Part shown: positions 1 through 10,435 of the stretch, one piece after another | How the letters are laid out: the number at the start of each line of letters is the position of its first letter | Numbering within the stretch: the first letter of the stretch is position 1 | NCBI GenBank assembly: GCA_031404455.1 | Contig: JANNHP010000007.1 | Coordinates: 1-33,736, forward strand | Length of the DNA: 33,736 nucleotides | Direction of reading: 5' to 3' | DNA from: JANNHP01 sp031404455 | Lineage (GTDB): Bacteria > Planctomycetota > JAJSAM01 > JAJVHW01 | Notes under the pieces: model-generated | The model's input: only the letters and a program-made list of their open reading frames with translations | Told to the model about the DNA's origin: nothing | The model's database searches: none | Position numbers and translations under genes: made by a program

Positions 1-1332
<1,332 letters not shown>

Positions 1333-1483
1333 CGCCGCCCTTCCTGTGCCTATGCGGGTGGTTGACCCCGAGACGTCGCGCGGCGAGATGCGACGGGCGC
1401 GCGCGGCACGAGCCGGCCGCCGGCGAGTCGCAACGGCGCACACGCCCGCAAGCGAAGCCGTTCACTCGTCGTCATCTGGAGGA

Positions 1484-1511
1484 AGGCTAGTGCCCGCTTC
1501 GTCGCGCGCAA
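1484..1511 (-). promoter_or_regulatory. Candidate promoter for the multi-HAMP gene
   Basis: On the reverse strand TTGCGC (1511-1506) is followed after 16 bases by TAGCCT (1489-1484). This would give a leader of roughly 145 nt before the ATG at 1332. The -10 matches the TAnnnT form seen before other genes here. The rest of the 1333-1663 spacer shows nothing else I can name apart from a short hairpin near 1630. Confidence 0.35.
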
Positions 1512-1621
1512 CTCGGGGATCCCTTACGGGTAAACCACTAAGGCACATCGCCGTCGAGTCGGGCGGATCGCGCCTCGACCCGGCGCGGAGACTCGCCTTG
1601 CGCCCCTGACTTCACGACGAT

Positions 1622-1638
1622 GCCGGGCGGCTCCCGGC
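1622..1638 (-). terminator. Weak hairpin downstream of the 94-residue gene
   Basis: GCCGGG (1622-1627) and CCCGGC (1633-1638) form a 6-bp stem with a 5-base loop, 25 bases past the stop of the leftward gene ending at 1664. No U-tract follows, so terminator function is uncertain. Confidence 0.2.
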
Positions 1639-1663
1639 CCGATTCCTGCGCCGCAGACCTGAA

Positions 1664-1948
1664 TCACTTCTTCTCGGGCACAGCCGTCAGCGTCGCGCCG
1701 CGCTCCGCGACGCGGAAGTGCGACACTCCGACCGCGCCCGTGATCTGGTAGGGGTGGATCCAGACGTCGCCGGTGCGCTCGTCGAAGAAGGTGACGCCGT
1801 TCGGCGCGAACGTGATCTGCAGCTTCTCGAAGTCGGTGGCCTCCTTCGCCGGCGCGTCGGCGACGGGCAGCAGCAGCCAGGCCGAGGCGGCGACGGCACC
1901 GGCTGCGGCGAACACGATGAGCGAGCGGACGGCGGTGCGAGAGGGCAT
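1664..1948 (-). CDS. Small membrane-anchored or exported protein, unknown function
   Basis: This 94-residue protein begins MPSRTAVRSLIVFAAAGAVA, a basic start followed by a hydrophobic stretch (about residues 9-28) that is either an uncleaved anchor or a signal peptide. The outside part is short and mixed, ending VPEKK. AAGGAG lies 6 bases before the ATG, which supports this start. I do not recognise a family. The segment FFDERTGDVWIHPYQITG looks like a small beta-rich fold in which a value is reported, but that is only an impression. It is transcribed away from the protease gene at 2197 across a 248-base divergent spacer, and no convincing promoter is visible on its side. Confidence 0.7.
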   Translation of the reverse strand: MPSRTAVRSLIVFAAAGAVAASAWLLLPVADAPAKEATDFEKLQITFAPNGVTFFDERTGDVWIHPYQITGAVGVSHFRVAERGATLTAVPEKK

Positions 1949-2165
1949 CGTTGGCTCCTTCGACGGTGGCGGACGAGGAAGTCAACGCATCGGAGGGCTC
2001 CGCGATTGCGATGCAGGCGACTCACCGTGCCGGGAACGAGCCGTCGCGCTTGCGCTGCGCGCGTCGGCGGTACCCAAGTCGCTGCGAGCCTCGATCTCCG
2101 CAGCCGATCGGATCGGCACTCATTCAGTGAAGACAGCCCGGGTGTTCGCGACGCACGAGGGCGAG

Positions 2166-2192
2166 TACACTCCAGCCGTCTCGATCGGAGGG
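2166..2192 (+). promoter_or_regulatory. Candidate -10 box and RBS of the S8 protease gene
   Basis: TACACT at 2166-2171 lies 25 bases before the GTG start at 2197, and GGAGGG at 2187-2192 is a good Shine-Dalgarno sequence 4 bases before it. The RBS decides for GTG at 2197 as the start. No clear -35 is seen. Confidence 0.4.
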
Positions 2193-2196
2193 ATCT

Positions 2197-5100
2197 GTGA
2201 CGCGAACCAACGATGGACGTCTCTCGAATCGCGCGGCGCGGCGCGCCTCTGGAGTCTTCGCAGCGGGCGCCGGCTTCGCCGCGATGCTGTGCGGAGCGCC
2301 CGCGGGGGCCGAACCGCGGCCGACGGGCGAATGGTTCAGGAGTCCCGTCAGCGGCACCACATTCGACGTCGAGCACGACGTCGCGACGCGGACGAAGTCC
2401 CTCGTCGCGCCCGACGGCCGCCGCTTCCCGACCGTTCGCTCGATCATTGAGACGGAGACGCTCTCGCTGACGCCGCTCGAGCGGCTGATGCCGGCCGATC
2501 TTCGCGAACTGGCCGCGGACCCGGCGCACGCGGTTGAGCTCGTCGACGTGACGTTCATCTACCGGCGTCAGCCGTTGCACGAGGCCGGCGTCGCCGCGCG
2601 CGCTCGCGCCGACTCGAAGTTGAGGGACGCGCTCGCGCGCGAGCACCGCATCCTCGACCGCATCGCGCCGCTCCGCACGCTGCCGGGCGGACGTCCGCCC
2701 GACGTCGCGACCGCGATGCGCGACGAGGCGGCACTCCTGACCGAGGACGAGAAGAAGACGCTGCGGGAGAGCCGCGACACGATCCGGGCAACGCTCGCGA
2801 CGATGCGCCGCGAGGTGCTGGCGGAGGCGACGCCCGCCTGCCAGCGCGACCAGGCACCGCTCGCCGAGTACGTGCGCGCAGTCCCGGAGGCGATCGACTT
2901 CGGCGGGACGGTGACGCTGAACGCGCGGTCCGCCCGCGTTCCCGCCCGCCTGCTCGCCGAGATCGCGGAGCGGTTCCCCGAGGTGATGCGCGTAGAGCGC
3001 GTGACGCGCGGCGAAGGCTGCATGGACTCTGCCGCGCAGACCGTCGGCGCGAGTTCGTGGTGGAACGCGAGCTACACGGGCAGTTCGGGCGAGCTGATCT
3101 GCCTGCTCGACTCCGGCGTGGACTCCGGGCACCCGGCGCTCACGAGCGCCGTGTCGGCGTCGGGGGTCTACCACACCACGGCTTCGACCGATGCGGCGTA
3201 CGGCGACAACGCATCGTCCTCCGACGACCTGCAGGGGCACGGCACCAACGCGGCCGGAATGCTCTGCAGCACCGACTCGACGTATCCCGGCATCGCGCCC
3301 GGCGCGCTGATCCTCAACGCCAAGTCCGCGTTCCTGAACTCGACCACCGGCGCCTCGTCCATGTACTTCGCCGACGGGCGTGCCGCCGGCGACTGGGCGT
3401 TCAACCAAGGCGCGACCTCGATCCTGATCACGTTCGGCGGAACCGGGACGAACGCTGGCACCGACGAGATGGCGCTCTTCTTCGACGCGGCGGCGTTCAG
3501 CCTGGCGGTACCCGGCGTCATCGCGGCGAAGAACTACGGGCCGAACTCCGGGACCCTGGGATACCCGGGCTGCGCGTTCAACGTCATCACCTGCGGCAAC
3601 TTCGACGACAACGGGTCGTCCGATCACAGCGACGATTCGCTCTACAGCACGAGCGGCCGGGGACCGTCGTCCGACGGCCGGCAGAAGCCCGACCTCTGCG
3701 CGCCGGGCGTCAACATCACGACCGCCGCGCACGACTGGGAGACCACCTCCGACTTCGTCGCGATCAGCCCCGGCACCTCGACCGGAACGAGCATGGTGGG
3801 GCCCATCGTCGTGGGCGCGTACTGCCTCTTGCAGGACTACGGCGCCGCGACGACGGCGGAGGGCCTGAAGGCGATCCTGGCCACCACCGCGAACCAGCAG
3901 TCGCCGTACGGCGGGCCGGACAGCAACTGGGGCTACGGCGCCCTCGACTGCGCGGGTGCTTACACCTACCGCGGCTCGGTCTACGAGGGGCAGTTGACTT
4001 CGACCGGCCCCCGTTACGTGCTCTTGCGCGGCGGTTCGCTCGCGTCGGGCGCGCGCGCGACGCTGGTGTGGAACCGTCAGGTCACCTCGAACGGGGCGAA
4101 CACGCCGACGACGTACTACGGCATCCAGGACCTCGACCTCTACGTCTACGACGAGTCGGACGGCAGCCAGGTCGCCTCGTCCACGAGCACCGTCGACCCG
4201 AACGAGCAGGCGGCGGTCGCCTCGGCGGTCACCTCGCCGATCTACAAAGTCTACCGATCGGCCGCCTCGTTCGCGTCCTCGTACACCACCGAACCCTTCG
4301 CGGTCGCCGCCGAGTCCACGAGTTCCACGATCCTCGTCAATCCGCCCGCGCTCGCGTGCACGTTCACGGCGCTCACGAGTGCCGTCGCCGCGTCCGCGGA
4401 CACGACCGTGACGGTCGAAGTCGCGAACTCCGGCGACGTCGCCGCGGCCGCGCCGTCGGTCACGCTGACGCTTCCCGCGGGCTACAGCATCACGTCGGGA
4501 TCGAATCCGCAGACGCTCGCCGACGTCGCCGCGCAGGGGACGAGGTCGGCGACGTGGGTCCTCCACGCGGCCGCGGCCACGGCCACGACCACGTTCTCCA
4601 TCTCGATCGACGCCACGTCGACGTCGTACGGCGAGACCGTCGACGCCACGACGCTGACCGGCAGCCAGACGGTCGACGCCGATCCGCCGTCCGGCACCGT
4701 GTCGATCAACGCCGGCGCCGGGCACACGAGCAATCGCAGCGTCACGATCACCCTCTCCGCAACCGACACGTACTCGGGCGTGTCACAGATGCGCGTCCGC
4801 AACGCGGGCGACTCCTGGGGCGCCTTCACGGCGTACGCGACGTCCCTCGCCGCAACCCTTCCGTCGGGCGACGGCACGAAGACGATCGAGGCCGAGTTCA
4901 AGGACGGGGTCGGCAACGTCTCGCCGACCGCGACCGACACGATCGTGCTCGACACGGTGCCGCCCGCCGGGATCGTCACGATCCAGGGCGGCGCGAGCTT
5001 CATCAACACCGCGTCGGTTTCGCTGACCCTCGGCGCGGACGACGAGACGTCGGGCGTCGCTGACATGCGATTCAGCAACGACGGCGCCGCCTGGGGATCG

Positions 5101-7029
5101 TGGACCGCGTACGCGACGAGCGCGACGTGGGCCCTGGCGTCGGGCGACGGCACGCGAACCGTGTACGCGCAGTTCCGCGACGGCGCGGGCGCCGTGTCGG
5201 CCACGGCGAGCGACACGATCGTCGTCGACACCACCGCTCCGGCCGGTTCGATCGCCATCGCCGGCGGGGCCGCGTGGACGGCCAGCCGCGGCGTCAGCGT
5301 CACGCTCTCCGCGACCGACGCGGCGTCGGGCGTGACGCAGATGCGCTTCAGCGCCGACGGCGTGAACTTCCCGTTCTGGCTCTCCTACTCGCCGACGAGC
5401 AGCTACATCCTCCCCACGGGCGACGGGACGAAGACCGTCTACGCGCAGTTCCAGGACGATGCGGGCAACACGTCCGCGGTGGTCTCCGACACGATCGGTC
5501 TTGACACGGGGCCGCGGGCGGGTTCCGTCGCGATCTCCGCGGGGGCGAAGTCGACGACGACCACGGCCGTCACGCTCGACGTGTCGGCGACCGACGCCCT
5601 GAACGGCGTGGCGCAGATGCGATTCAGCAACGACGCCGCGAACTGGAGCGCGTGGGCGGCGTATGCGACGAGTGCCGCCTGGACCCTGACCGCGGGCGAC
5701 GGGACGAAGACGGTGTCCGCGCAGTTCAGGGACGGCGTCGGCAACACGTCCGGCACGTCGGCGGACACGATCATCGTGGACACCGTGGCACCCACGGGGT
5801 CGTTCGTGATCGAGCGGGATTCGCCCGCGACCAACGCGACGCTGGTGTCGCTCGACTTCACGTGGTCCGACGACGGCTCGGGCGTCTCGGATGTCCGCAT
5901 GAGCAACGACGGCACGGTCTGGTCGGAGTGGACCGCCGCGAAGGCGGCGCTCTCCTGGACGATGGACCCGGGCGAAGGCGCGCACACGGTGCACGCGCAG
6001 CTCCGCGACGACGCGGGCAACGCCTCCGCGGTCGCGAGCGACTCGATCATCATCGACACCGTGGCGCCGACCGGCACGTTCAAGCTCCTCAACGACGCGG
6101 CCTACGCGCTGCCGTTCGACACGCTGACCGCCGACACGACCACGAGCGACGGCGCGGCGGGATCGGGCGTCGCCGGCTTCCGGTCGAGCTCCGACGGCGG
6201 CGCGACGTGGACGGACTGGGCTCCGATCTCCGGCGACGCGAGCGCGATCGTGCCGCGTCCCGTGAGCGCGCGCGACCAGGTCGTCACGATCGACGGACAG
6301 TTCCGCGACGTCGCGGGCAACGTCTCCGGCGTCGCGTCGGACACGGTGTACTTCGTGGACGACCAGTCGCCGAGCGTCACGCTCGTCTCCTCGGCGAGCG
6401 GGACCGTGGGCCTCGCGGGAGACGTCGATGCGGTCCACATGGGGCTCGTCGCGGGCGACAAGCTCTCGCTGAAGCTGAAGATCAAGGCGCTCGTCAAGAA
6501 GGCGGACGCGCGCGTGGAGATCGACGTCTACGGTCCGGACGGCACGCGGCTCGTCACGGGGCGCTTCCCGGCCGCGGCGAAGACGCCCGGCGTCACGAAC
6601 TTCCCGGCGCCCGCGACCGGCGACTACTGGATCGTGATGCGCGCGACGGGCACCGCGGCGGACACGGGCGTCGCTTACACGATGTCCGTCAAGGACGTCC
6701 CTGCGAAGGGAGCCCGCGCGCCGAAGGGCACGGGGCCGTTCGACGCCGGCGCGGTGCCGCCGTCCACGACCGTCACGTTCGACGCGGCGAGCGGACTCAC
6801 GCTCGGCGGGTCGCTCTCCGGCCCGGTGACGACGCCGCCGACGCTCTCCGCGCCGGACGGCTCGACGATCGCGGTCGCGGTCGTGCCCGGGCCGAAGGGC
6901 TCGCAGAAGCTCGTCGCCCTGCAACTCGCCGGCGGGACGGGCACGTACGTGCTGACGATCCCCGCGACGGGGGCCGTGAAGTACGCGCTCGCGATCACGC
7001 TGGGCAAGCCGGCGAAGCTCATCGAGTAG
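2197..7029 (+). CDS. Secreted subtilisin-like (S8) serine protease with six Ig-like modules
   Basis: The 1610-residue protein has a GTG start with a good RBS and a signal peptide (about residues 14-38, ending near APAGA). A prodomain-like region of about 250 residues precedes the catalytic domain. The triad is visible: Asp305 in LLDSGVDSGHP, His348 in LQGHGTNAAGML and Ser532 in GTSTGTSMVGP. The likely oxyanion Asn is in AAKNYGPNSG. A CARDB-like beta region follows, then six about 92-residue Ig-like modules (about 827-1391) with the signature SGVxQMRFSNDG, W-x-x-W, GDGTKTVYAQFRDxAGN and SDTIxxDT. The last about 215 residues resemble bacterial pre-peptidase C-terminal beta domains. It probably degrades extracellular protein, with the modules acting as a stalk or binder. 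No sorting motif is seen at the C-terminus. Confidence 0.92.
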   Translation: MTRTNDGRLSNRAARRASGVFAAGAGFAAMLCGAPAGAEPRPTGEWFRSPVSGTTFDVEHDVATRTKSLVAPDGRRFPTVRSIIETETLSLTPLERLMPADLRELAADPAHAVELVDVTFIYRRQPLHEAGVAARARADSKLRDALAREHRILDRIAPLRTLPGGRPPDVATAMRDEAALLTEDEKKTLRESRDTIRATLATMRREVLAEATPACQRDQAPLAEYVRAVPEAIDFGGTVTLNARSARVPARLLAEIAERFPEVMRVERVTRGEGCMDSAAQTVGASSWWNASYTGSSGELICLLDSGVDSGHPALTSAVSASGVYHTTASTDAAYGDNASSSDDLQGHGTNAAGMLCSTDSTYPGIAPGALILNAKSAFLNSTTGASSMYFADGRAAGDWAFNQGATSILITFGGTGTNAGTDEMALFFDAAAFSLAVPGVIAAKNYGPNSGTLGYPGCAFNVITCGNFDDNGSSDHSDDSLYSTSGRGPSSDGRQKPDLCAPGVNITTAAHDWETTSDFVAISPGTSTGTSMVGPIVVGAYCLLQDYGAATTAEGLKAILATTANQQSPYGGPDSNWGYGALDCAGAYTYRGSVYEGQLTSTGPRYVLLRGGSLASGARATLVWNRQVTSNGANTPTTYYGIQDLDLYVYDESDGSQVASSTSTVDPNEQAAVASAVTSPIYKVYRSAASFASSYTTEPFAVAAESTSSTILVNPPALACTFTALTSAVAASADTTVTVEVANSGDVAAAAPSVTLTLPAGYSITSGSNPQTLADVAAQGTRSATWVLHAAAATATTTFSISIDATSTSYGETVDATTLTGSQTVDADPPSGTVSINAGAGHTSNRSVTITLSATDTYSGVSQMRVRNAGDSWGAFTAYATSLAATLPSGDGTKTIEAEFKDGVGNVSPTATDTIVLDTVPPAGIVTIQGGASFINTASVSLTLGADDETSGVADMRFSNDGAAWGSWTAYATSATWALASGDGTRTVYAQFRDGAGAVSATASDTIVVDTTAPAGSIAIAGGAAWTASRGVSVTLSATDAASGVTQMRFSADGVNFPFWLSYSPTSSYILPTGDGTKTVYAQFQDDAGNTSAVVSDTIGLDTGPRAGSVAISAGAKSTTTTAVTLDVSATDALNGVAQMRFSNDAANWSAWAAYATSAAWTLTAGDGTKTVSAQFRDGVGNTSGTSADTIIVDTVAPTGSFVIERDSPATNATLVSLDFTWSDDGSGVSDVRMSNDGTVWSEWTAAKAALSWTMDPGEGAHTVHAQLRDDAGNASAVASDSIIIDTVAPTGTFKLLNDAAYALPFDTLTADTTTSDGAAGSGVAGFRSSSDGGATWTDWAPISGDASAIVPRPVSARDQVVTIDGQFRDVAGNVSGVASDTVYFVDDQSPSVTLVSSASGTVGLAGDVDAVHMGLVAGDKLSLKLKIKALVKKADARVEIDVYGPDGTRLVTGRFPAAAKTPGVTNFPAPATGDYWIVMRATGTAADTGVAYTMSVKDVPAKGARAPKGTGPFDAGAVPPSTTVTFDAASGLTLGGSLSGPVTTPPTLSAPDGSTIAVAVVPGPKGSQKLVALQLAGGTGTYVLTIPATGAVKYALAITLGKPAKLIE
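4675..6370 (+). repeat. Six about 276-bp in-frame repeats coding Ig-like modules
   Basis: The modules recur about every 92 codons. Units 1-4 are most alike, while units 5 and 6 are more diverged (unit 6 has an insertion). The DNA is less similar than the protein, so the array is older than the HAMP array at the left end. Confidence 0.8.
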
Positions 7030-7030
7030 G

Positions 7031-7047
7031 CGCACCCGCGCGGTGCG
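7031..7047 (+). terminator. Short hairpin after the S8 protease gene
   Basis: CGCACC (7031-7036) and GGTGCG (7042-7047) make a 6-bp stem directly after the stop at 7029. No strong T-run follows, so this is only a weak terminator candidate. Confidence 0.25.
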
Positions 7048-7151
7048 GTTCGCCCTCGCTTCCGACCGTCACGGGTCGCCTTCCGGGCTCGCGTCTTGCC
7101 TCGGCCAAAGATCTCTCGGCCAACTGCTCGCGAACTTCAGACACGGGACAC

Positions 7152-7157
7152 TAGCCT
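7152..7157 (+). promoter_or_regulatory. Candidate -10 box of the metallopeptidase gene
   Basis: TAGCCT lies 50 bases before the ATG at 7207, the same hexamer as proposed for the multi-HAMP gene. No convincing -35 is present. Confidence 0.3.
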
Positions 7158-7206
7158 CGCGCCGGTCACCGCGGCGACCCGCCGCGCGCTCGGGAGGTCC
7201 AGGGAC

Positions 7207-8796
7207 ATGAACGTCGCACTTCGTCGCGCGGGCAGCGCGCTCCTCGCTCTCGTCCTGGTCGCGCACTCCGGGACCGTCCTGGCCGAGGACGGCAAACCCG
7301 CGGCGGGCGAGCCCGCGAAGGAGACGCAGCCCCTGTCGGTTGCGCCGCCCGTCGACATGGACGGAGTGCTGCTCGAGGACGGCCGTCAGATCGAGGGGAC
7401 GTTCGAGGAGTTCGCGAACCAGCGGTGGGTGATCCGTCCGAAGGCCGGCGGCCAGCCGATGAACGTGTCGGCGGCGCAGATCGTCATCGCCGAGAAGGGC
7501 GGCGAGGTCGAGCTGAAGGGCGAGGAATCGGCGGCGGGCGAGATCTGGCGCGCCGCGATCCGCGCCGCGTCGAAGTCGGCTGCCGCGGACGAGGCGGGCA
7601 AGTCCGCGCAGATCGCCCTGATCGAGCGCGGCGTCGCGTGGTGCACCAAGCGCGGCTTCACGACCGCCGCGACGTCGCTGCTGAACGACATCGCACGGCT
7701 CGACCCCGCGAAGAGCGCCGACGTCCTCGTTCGCGCGAAGGCGCTGATGCCCGAGGGCTTCTTCTTCAAGGACAAGCCCGACCCGGTCGTGCTGTGGACG
7801 AAGTGGGCCGACAAGCTCCTCCCGTCCTCGGCGCAGTTCGTGGACCGCGCCGACGAGGACGTCTGGAGCCGCCTCGAGAACAAGCCGTGGACCGACGGCG
7901 CGACGCTCTGTTTCCGCACGACCAACGTGCTCCTCTTCATCAGGGAGATGGATCCCGCCGTGTGCGGCAAGGCCCTGCGGCTCGCCGAGCAGACGGTGCG
8001 CGCGCTCCAGGTCTTCCTGAACGACGGCGAGCCGGACGTCGTGACCGGCGACGCGAGCCGTCTCGAGATCCGCATCCACAAGAGCCGCGCGGACTACCTC
8101 GCGGAGGAGCCCGCGCGCGGCAAGAAGGCGGAGGAGTGGACGGCGGGCTTCTACTCGCCGATGGAGAACGTCTCGCACTTCTACGTGGACCGCAGGCGCG
8201 GCGGCCAGCCGGACATGGTCGAGCTGACGCGGGTCCTGACGCACGAGTTCACGCACCACTACATCACCTCGCGCTGGGTGACGCGGATCATCACCGCGCG
8301 CGGCGCGCACGCGACGCAGGGCGCCGCGGGCTTCTGGGTCGTCGAAGGCATGGCGGAGTTCGTGCAGAACCAGTCGCAGCACATGGAGGAGCGCGGTCCG
8401 CGGTTCGACGACGACAAGGTGCTCGGCAACGACGCGACCGCGCAGTTCCGCAAGGCCGGGATCAAGTCCCGGTGCCTCGACATGGAGACGTTCATCGACA
8501 TGACGCAGGGGGACTTCGGGGCGATGAGCAACGAACCGCTCGGCGCGTTCAAGCTGCTCCATTCGCCCGGCATGCACGGCGGATCCGAGAAGAGCCTCTA
8601 CTACGACCAGGCCGGCGCGCTGACTTACTTCTTCCTCCAGAAGAAGGGGCCGGAGATGCGCAAGAAGTTCGTCCGGTACGTCTCCGACCACTACGCGGGC
8701 AACTCGCACAAGCCGGCGTGGAAGTACTTCGGCTACTCGTCGGTCGAGGAACTCGACAAGGACTTCACCGCGTTCCTGAAGACGATCGGCGGGTAG
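7207..8796 (+). CDS. Exported HExxH zinc metallopeptidase-like protein
   Basis: I start at ATG 7207 rather than an upstream in-frame codon because MNVALRRAGSALLALVLVAH begins a clean signal peptide (cleavage near VLA-ED) and GGGAGG lies upstream. The 529-residue protein carries LTHEFTHHY: His346, Glu347 and His350 form a zinc HExxH site. FWVVEGMAEFVQ follows, in which Glu380 is the likely third ligand. The 30-residue gap resembles the planctomycete-rich DUF1570-type or other gluzincin-like peptidases; this family placement is from memory of motif layout. The N-terminal part is alpha-rich and may bind the substrate. Its substrate is unknown. A same-strand lipoprotein gene follows after a hairpin. 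Confidence 0.82.
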   Translation: MNVALRRAGSALLALVLVAHSGTVLAEDGKPAAGEPAKETQPLSVAPPVDMDGVLLEDGRQIEGTFEEFANQRWVIRPKAGGQPMNVSAAQIVIAEKGGEVELKGEESAAGEIWRAAIRAASKSAAADEAGKSAQIALIERGVAWCTKRGFTTAATSLLNDIARLDPAKSADVLVRAKALMPEGFFFKDKPDPVVLWTKWADKLLPSSAQFVDRADEDVWSRLENKPWTDGATLCFRTTNVLLFIREMDPAVCGKALRLAEQTVRALQVFLNDGEPDVVTGDASRLEIRIHKSRADYLAEEPARGKKAEEWTAGFYSPMENVSHFYVDRRRGGQPDMVELTRVLTHEFTHHYITSRWVTRIITARGAHATQGAAGFWVVEGMAEFVQNQSQHMEERGPRFDDDKVLGNDATAQFRKAGIKSRCLDMETFIDMTQGDFGAMSNEPLGAFKLLHSPGMHGGSEKSLYYDQAGALTYFFLQKKGPEMRKKFVRYVSDHYAGNSHKPAWKYFGYSSVEELDKDFTAFLKTIGG

Positions 8797-8816
8797 CGCC
8801 GCGCACGCTGAATTCG

Positions 8817-8842
8817 CGCGCGGTCGCGCCAAGGACCGCGCG
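8817..8842 (+). terminator. 9-bp stem hairpin between the metallopeptidase and lipoprotein genes
   Basis: CGCGCGGTC (8817-8825) pairs perfectly with GACCGCGCG (8834-8842) around an 8-base loop, 20 bases after the upstream stop. It also ends 4 bases before the -10 box of the next gene, so it may end one transcript or act as an operator for the next. No T-run is present. Confidence 0.35.
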
Positions 8843-8845
8843 GGA

Positions 8846-8851
8846 TAGCAT
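8846..8851 (+). promoter_or_regulatory. Candidate -10 box, nearly leaderless start
   Basis: TAGCAT lies 11 bases before the GTG at 8863, so a start site 7 bases downstream would leave a leader of only 4-5 nt. This fits the absence of a Shine-Dalgarno sequence before this GTG. Confidence 0.4.
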
Positions 8852-8862
8852 GGGCCGCAGCC

Positions 8863-10416
8863 GTGCAGCCCCGGACCCGTGCCGCCGCTCTGCTCGCCGC
8901 CGTGGCGGTCGCCGTCGCGTGCCTTGCGACGTGCCGCGGCGACGACGACGTTGCGCCGAAAGCCGAACCGCAGACCGCGGCGATCGACGCCGCTCCGCGA
9001 CGGGCGCCCCATCCGCGGCGGCGCGCGGCGCCTGAGCCCGCGGTCCTGCCGTCAGCCATCGGGGGGAGCGGCAGCGCCGCGCTCGTCGGCAATTCCGAGT
9101 CGGTTCTTCTCCTGCCTTCCGCAACGAACGCTCCGTCCGGCTGGGTGGAGACGCCGCCCGCGCCGGCCGAAGCTCCGCCGACCGGACGCGTCCGCGTCCA
9201 GATGCTGCGCGACGGCCGTCCGTTCGAGGGCGGGCACGTCTGCTTCGTCGCGGCGGAGCGTTTCGTCGAGCCCGGTCCCTGGGACGGGCTCGCGTGCAGC
9301 GACGGCGCCTACTTCGGTCTCCCGATGTACACGCCGATGTGGCCGCACTTCGATCCCGTGCTCGGCTCCGCCGACGGCGACCAGCGGTCCGAGGAGAGTG
9401 CGCGCGGCGTGACGGGGGCGGACGGAACCGTCACGCTCGACGTCCGCGCGAACCAGACGCTCGTTCCGTACGTGCGCTACGGGTCGAGCGGCATCCCGCT
9501 CGTGTCCCAGCCGCGGGTCAGCGTCGCGGCGGGCGGTGAGACGACGCTCACCATCGAGGCGGCGCCGATGCGGACGCTCGCCGGCCGGTGCGTCGATTCC
9601 GCGGACAAGCCGCTCGCCGGGATCTGGGTGCAGGCGATCGCGCCCGGCGAGGAGCGTCCGTTGTCGCGCAGGGTCCAGACGCTGGCGACGGGCGAGTTCC
9701 GGCTCGAGGTCTTCGGCACGGATCGCGAGGTGCGCGTCCGCGCCGTCGTGCCGTACGTCGCCCATCCGCTCGGCATCCACGACTCGGAGGCACAGGTCCC
9801 GCCGATCCCCGTGGAGACGACCATCGTGGGCGTCGTGCCCGGCGTCGATACCGCCGTGGTGCGGATGCACGCCGCGCCGCTCGTGTTCATCGAGCTGACG
9901 GTCGCCGAGGGCGACGCGCCGCTCGGTCATGTGCAGATCGAGGGCCTCGCGTTCGATGCGCGCACGTCGTCGTGGGGACGGCTCGGCGGTCCGAAGTACC
10001 ACCGCGCGAACGCGAGTCCGGGCGGCCGCCGCGCGGTCATCGCGCTGCCGCGGGCGGAGGCCGACCGGCCGCTCATGCTCTGGAGCTGGGGATGGACGGT
10101 CACCGCCGTGGACCCGCGGGGCGAGGACCGCGTGTCCGTGCTGATCCCGCGCGGTCGGCGCGCCTCGGTCCGCGGCCGGGGATGGAAGGACGGCGATCGT
10201 CTTCGCGTCGTCTCGTTCCTCGGCCCCGAGGGCAGGGAGTTCCCCTGCACGTGGATCGACGGCGTCGTCGGAAGCGTCGGCAAGTGGTCGCGCGACGATT
10301 CGCCCGTCTCCGCGATCGAGTTCCAGATCGTCCGCGACGGCGCGGTCGTGGGCCGCAGCGCGCGCGTCCCGCCCGGCACCGGACCTGCGGCGGAGGTCGC
10401 CATCGACCTCGAGTAG
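8863..10416 (+). CDS. Exported lipoprotein-like protein with carboxypeptidase regulatory-like domain
   Basis: The 517-residue protein starts MQPRTRAAALLAAVAVAVAC, a signal sequence with a Cys at residue 20 that could be lipidated, although the lipobox (AVAC) is imperfect. A proline- and arginine-rich linker follows to about residue 105. The rest is beta-rich. One segment begins TLAGRCVDSADKPLAGIWVQ and runs through TGEFRLEVFG (about 240-290), the typical look of a carboxypeptidase D regulatory-like (transthyretin-like) domain. No catalytic motif is visible, so a structural or binding role at the cell surface is likely. The GTG start is supported by the -10 box at 8846 and by the signal peptide rather than by an RBS. 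The gene converges with the HEAT-VWA gene, with only 10 bases between the stops. Confidence 0.75.
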   Translation: MQPRTRAAALLAAVAVAVACLATCRGDDDVAPKAEPQTAAIDAAPRRAPHPRRRAAPEPAVLPSAIGGSGSAALVGNSESVLLLPSATNAPSGWVETPPAPAEAPPTGRVRVQMLRDGRPFEGGHVCFVAAERFVEPGPWDGLACSDGAYFGLPMYTPMWPHFDPVLGSADGDQRSEESARGVTGADGTVTLDVRANQTLVPYVRYGSSGIPLVSQPRVSVAAGGETTLTIEAAPMRTLAGRCVDSADKPLAGIWVQAIAPGEERPLSRRVQTLATGEFRLEVFGTDREVRVRAVVPYVAHPLGIHDSEAQVPPIPVETTIVGVVPGVDTAVVRMHAAPLVFIELTVAEGDAPLGHVQIEGLAFDARTSSWGRLGGPKYHRANASPGGRRAVIALPRAEADRPLMLWSWGWTVTAVDPRGEDRVSVLIPRGRRASVRGRGWKDGDRLRVVSFLGPEGREFPCTWIDGVVGSVGKWSRDDSPVSAIEFQIVRDGAVVGRSARVPPGTGPAAEVAIDLE

Positions 10417-10435
10417 GGTTCTCCGCTCAGAACTC
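10416..10435. terminator. Hairpin shared by two convergent genes
   Basis: GGGTTCT (10416-10422) pairs with AGAACTC (10429-10435), with one G-U pair, around a 6-base loop. It covers the 10-base gap between the stops at 10416 and 10427. It may serve both strands; the short stem keeps confidence low. Confidence 0.3.
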
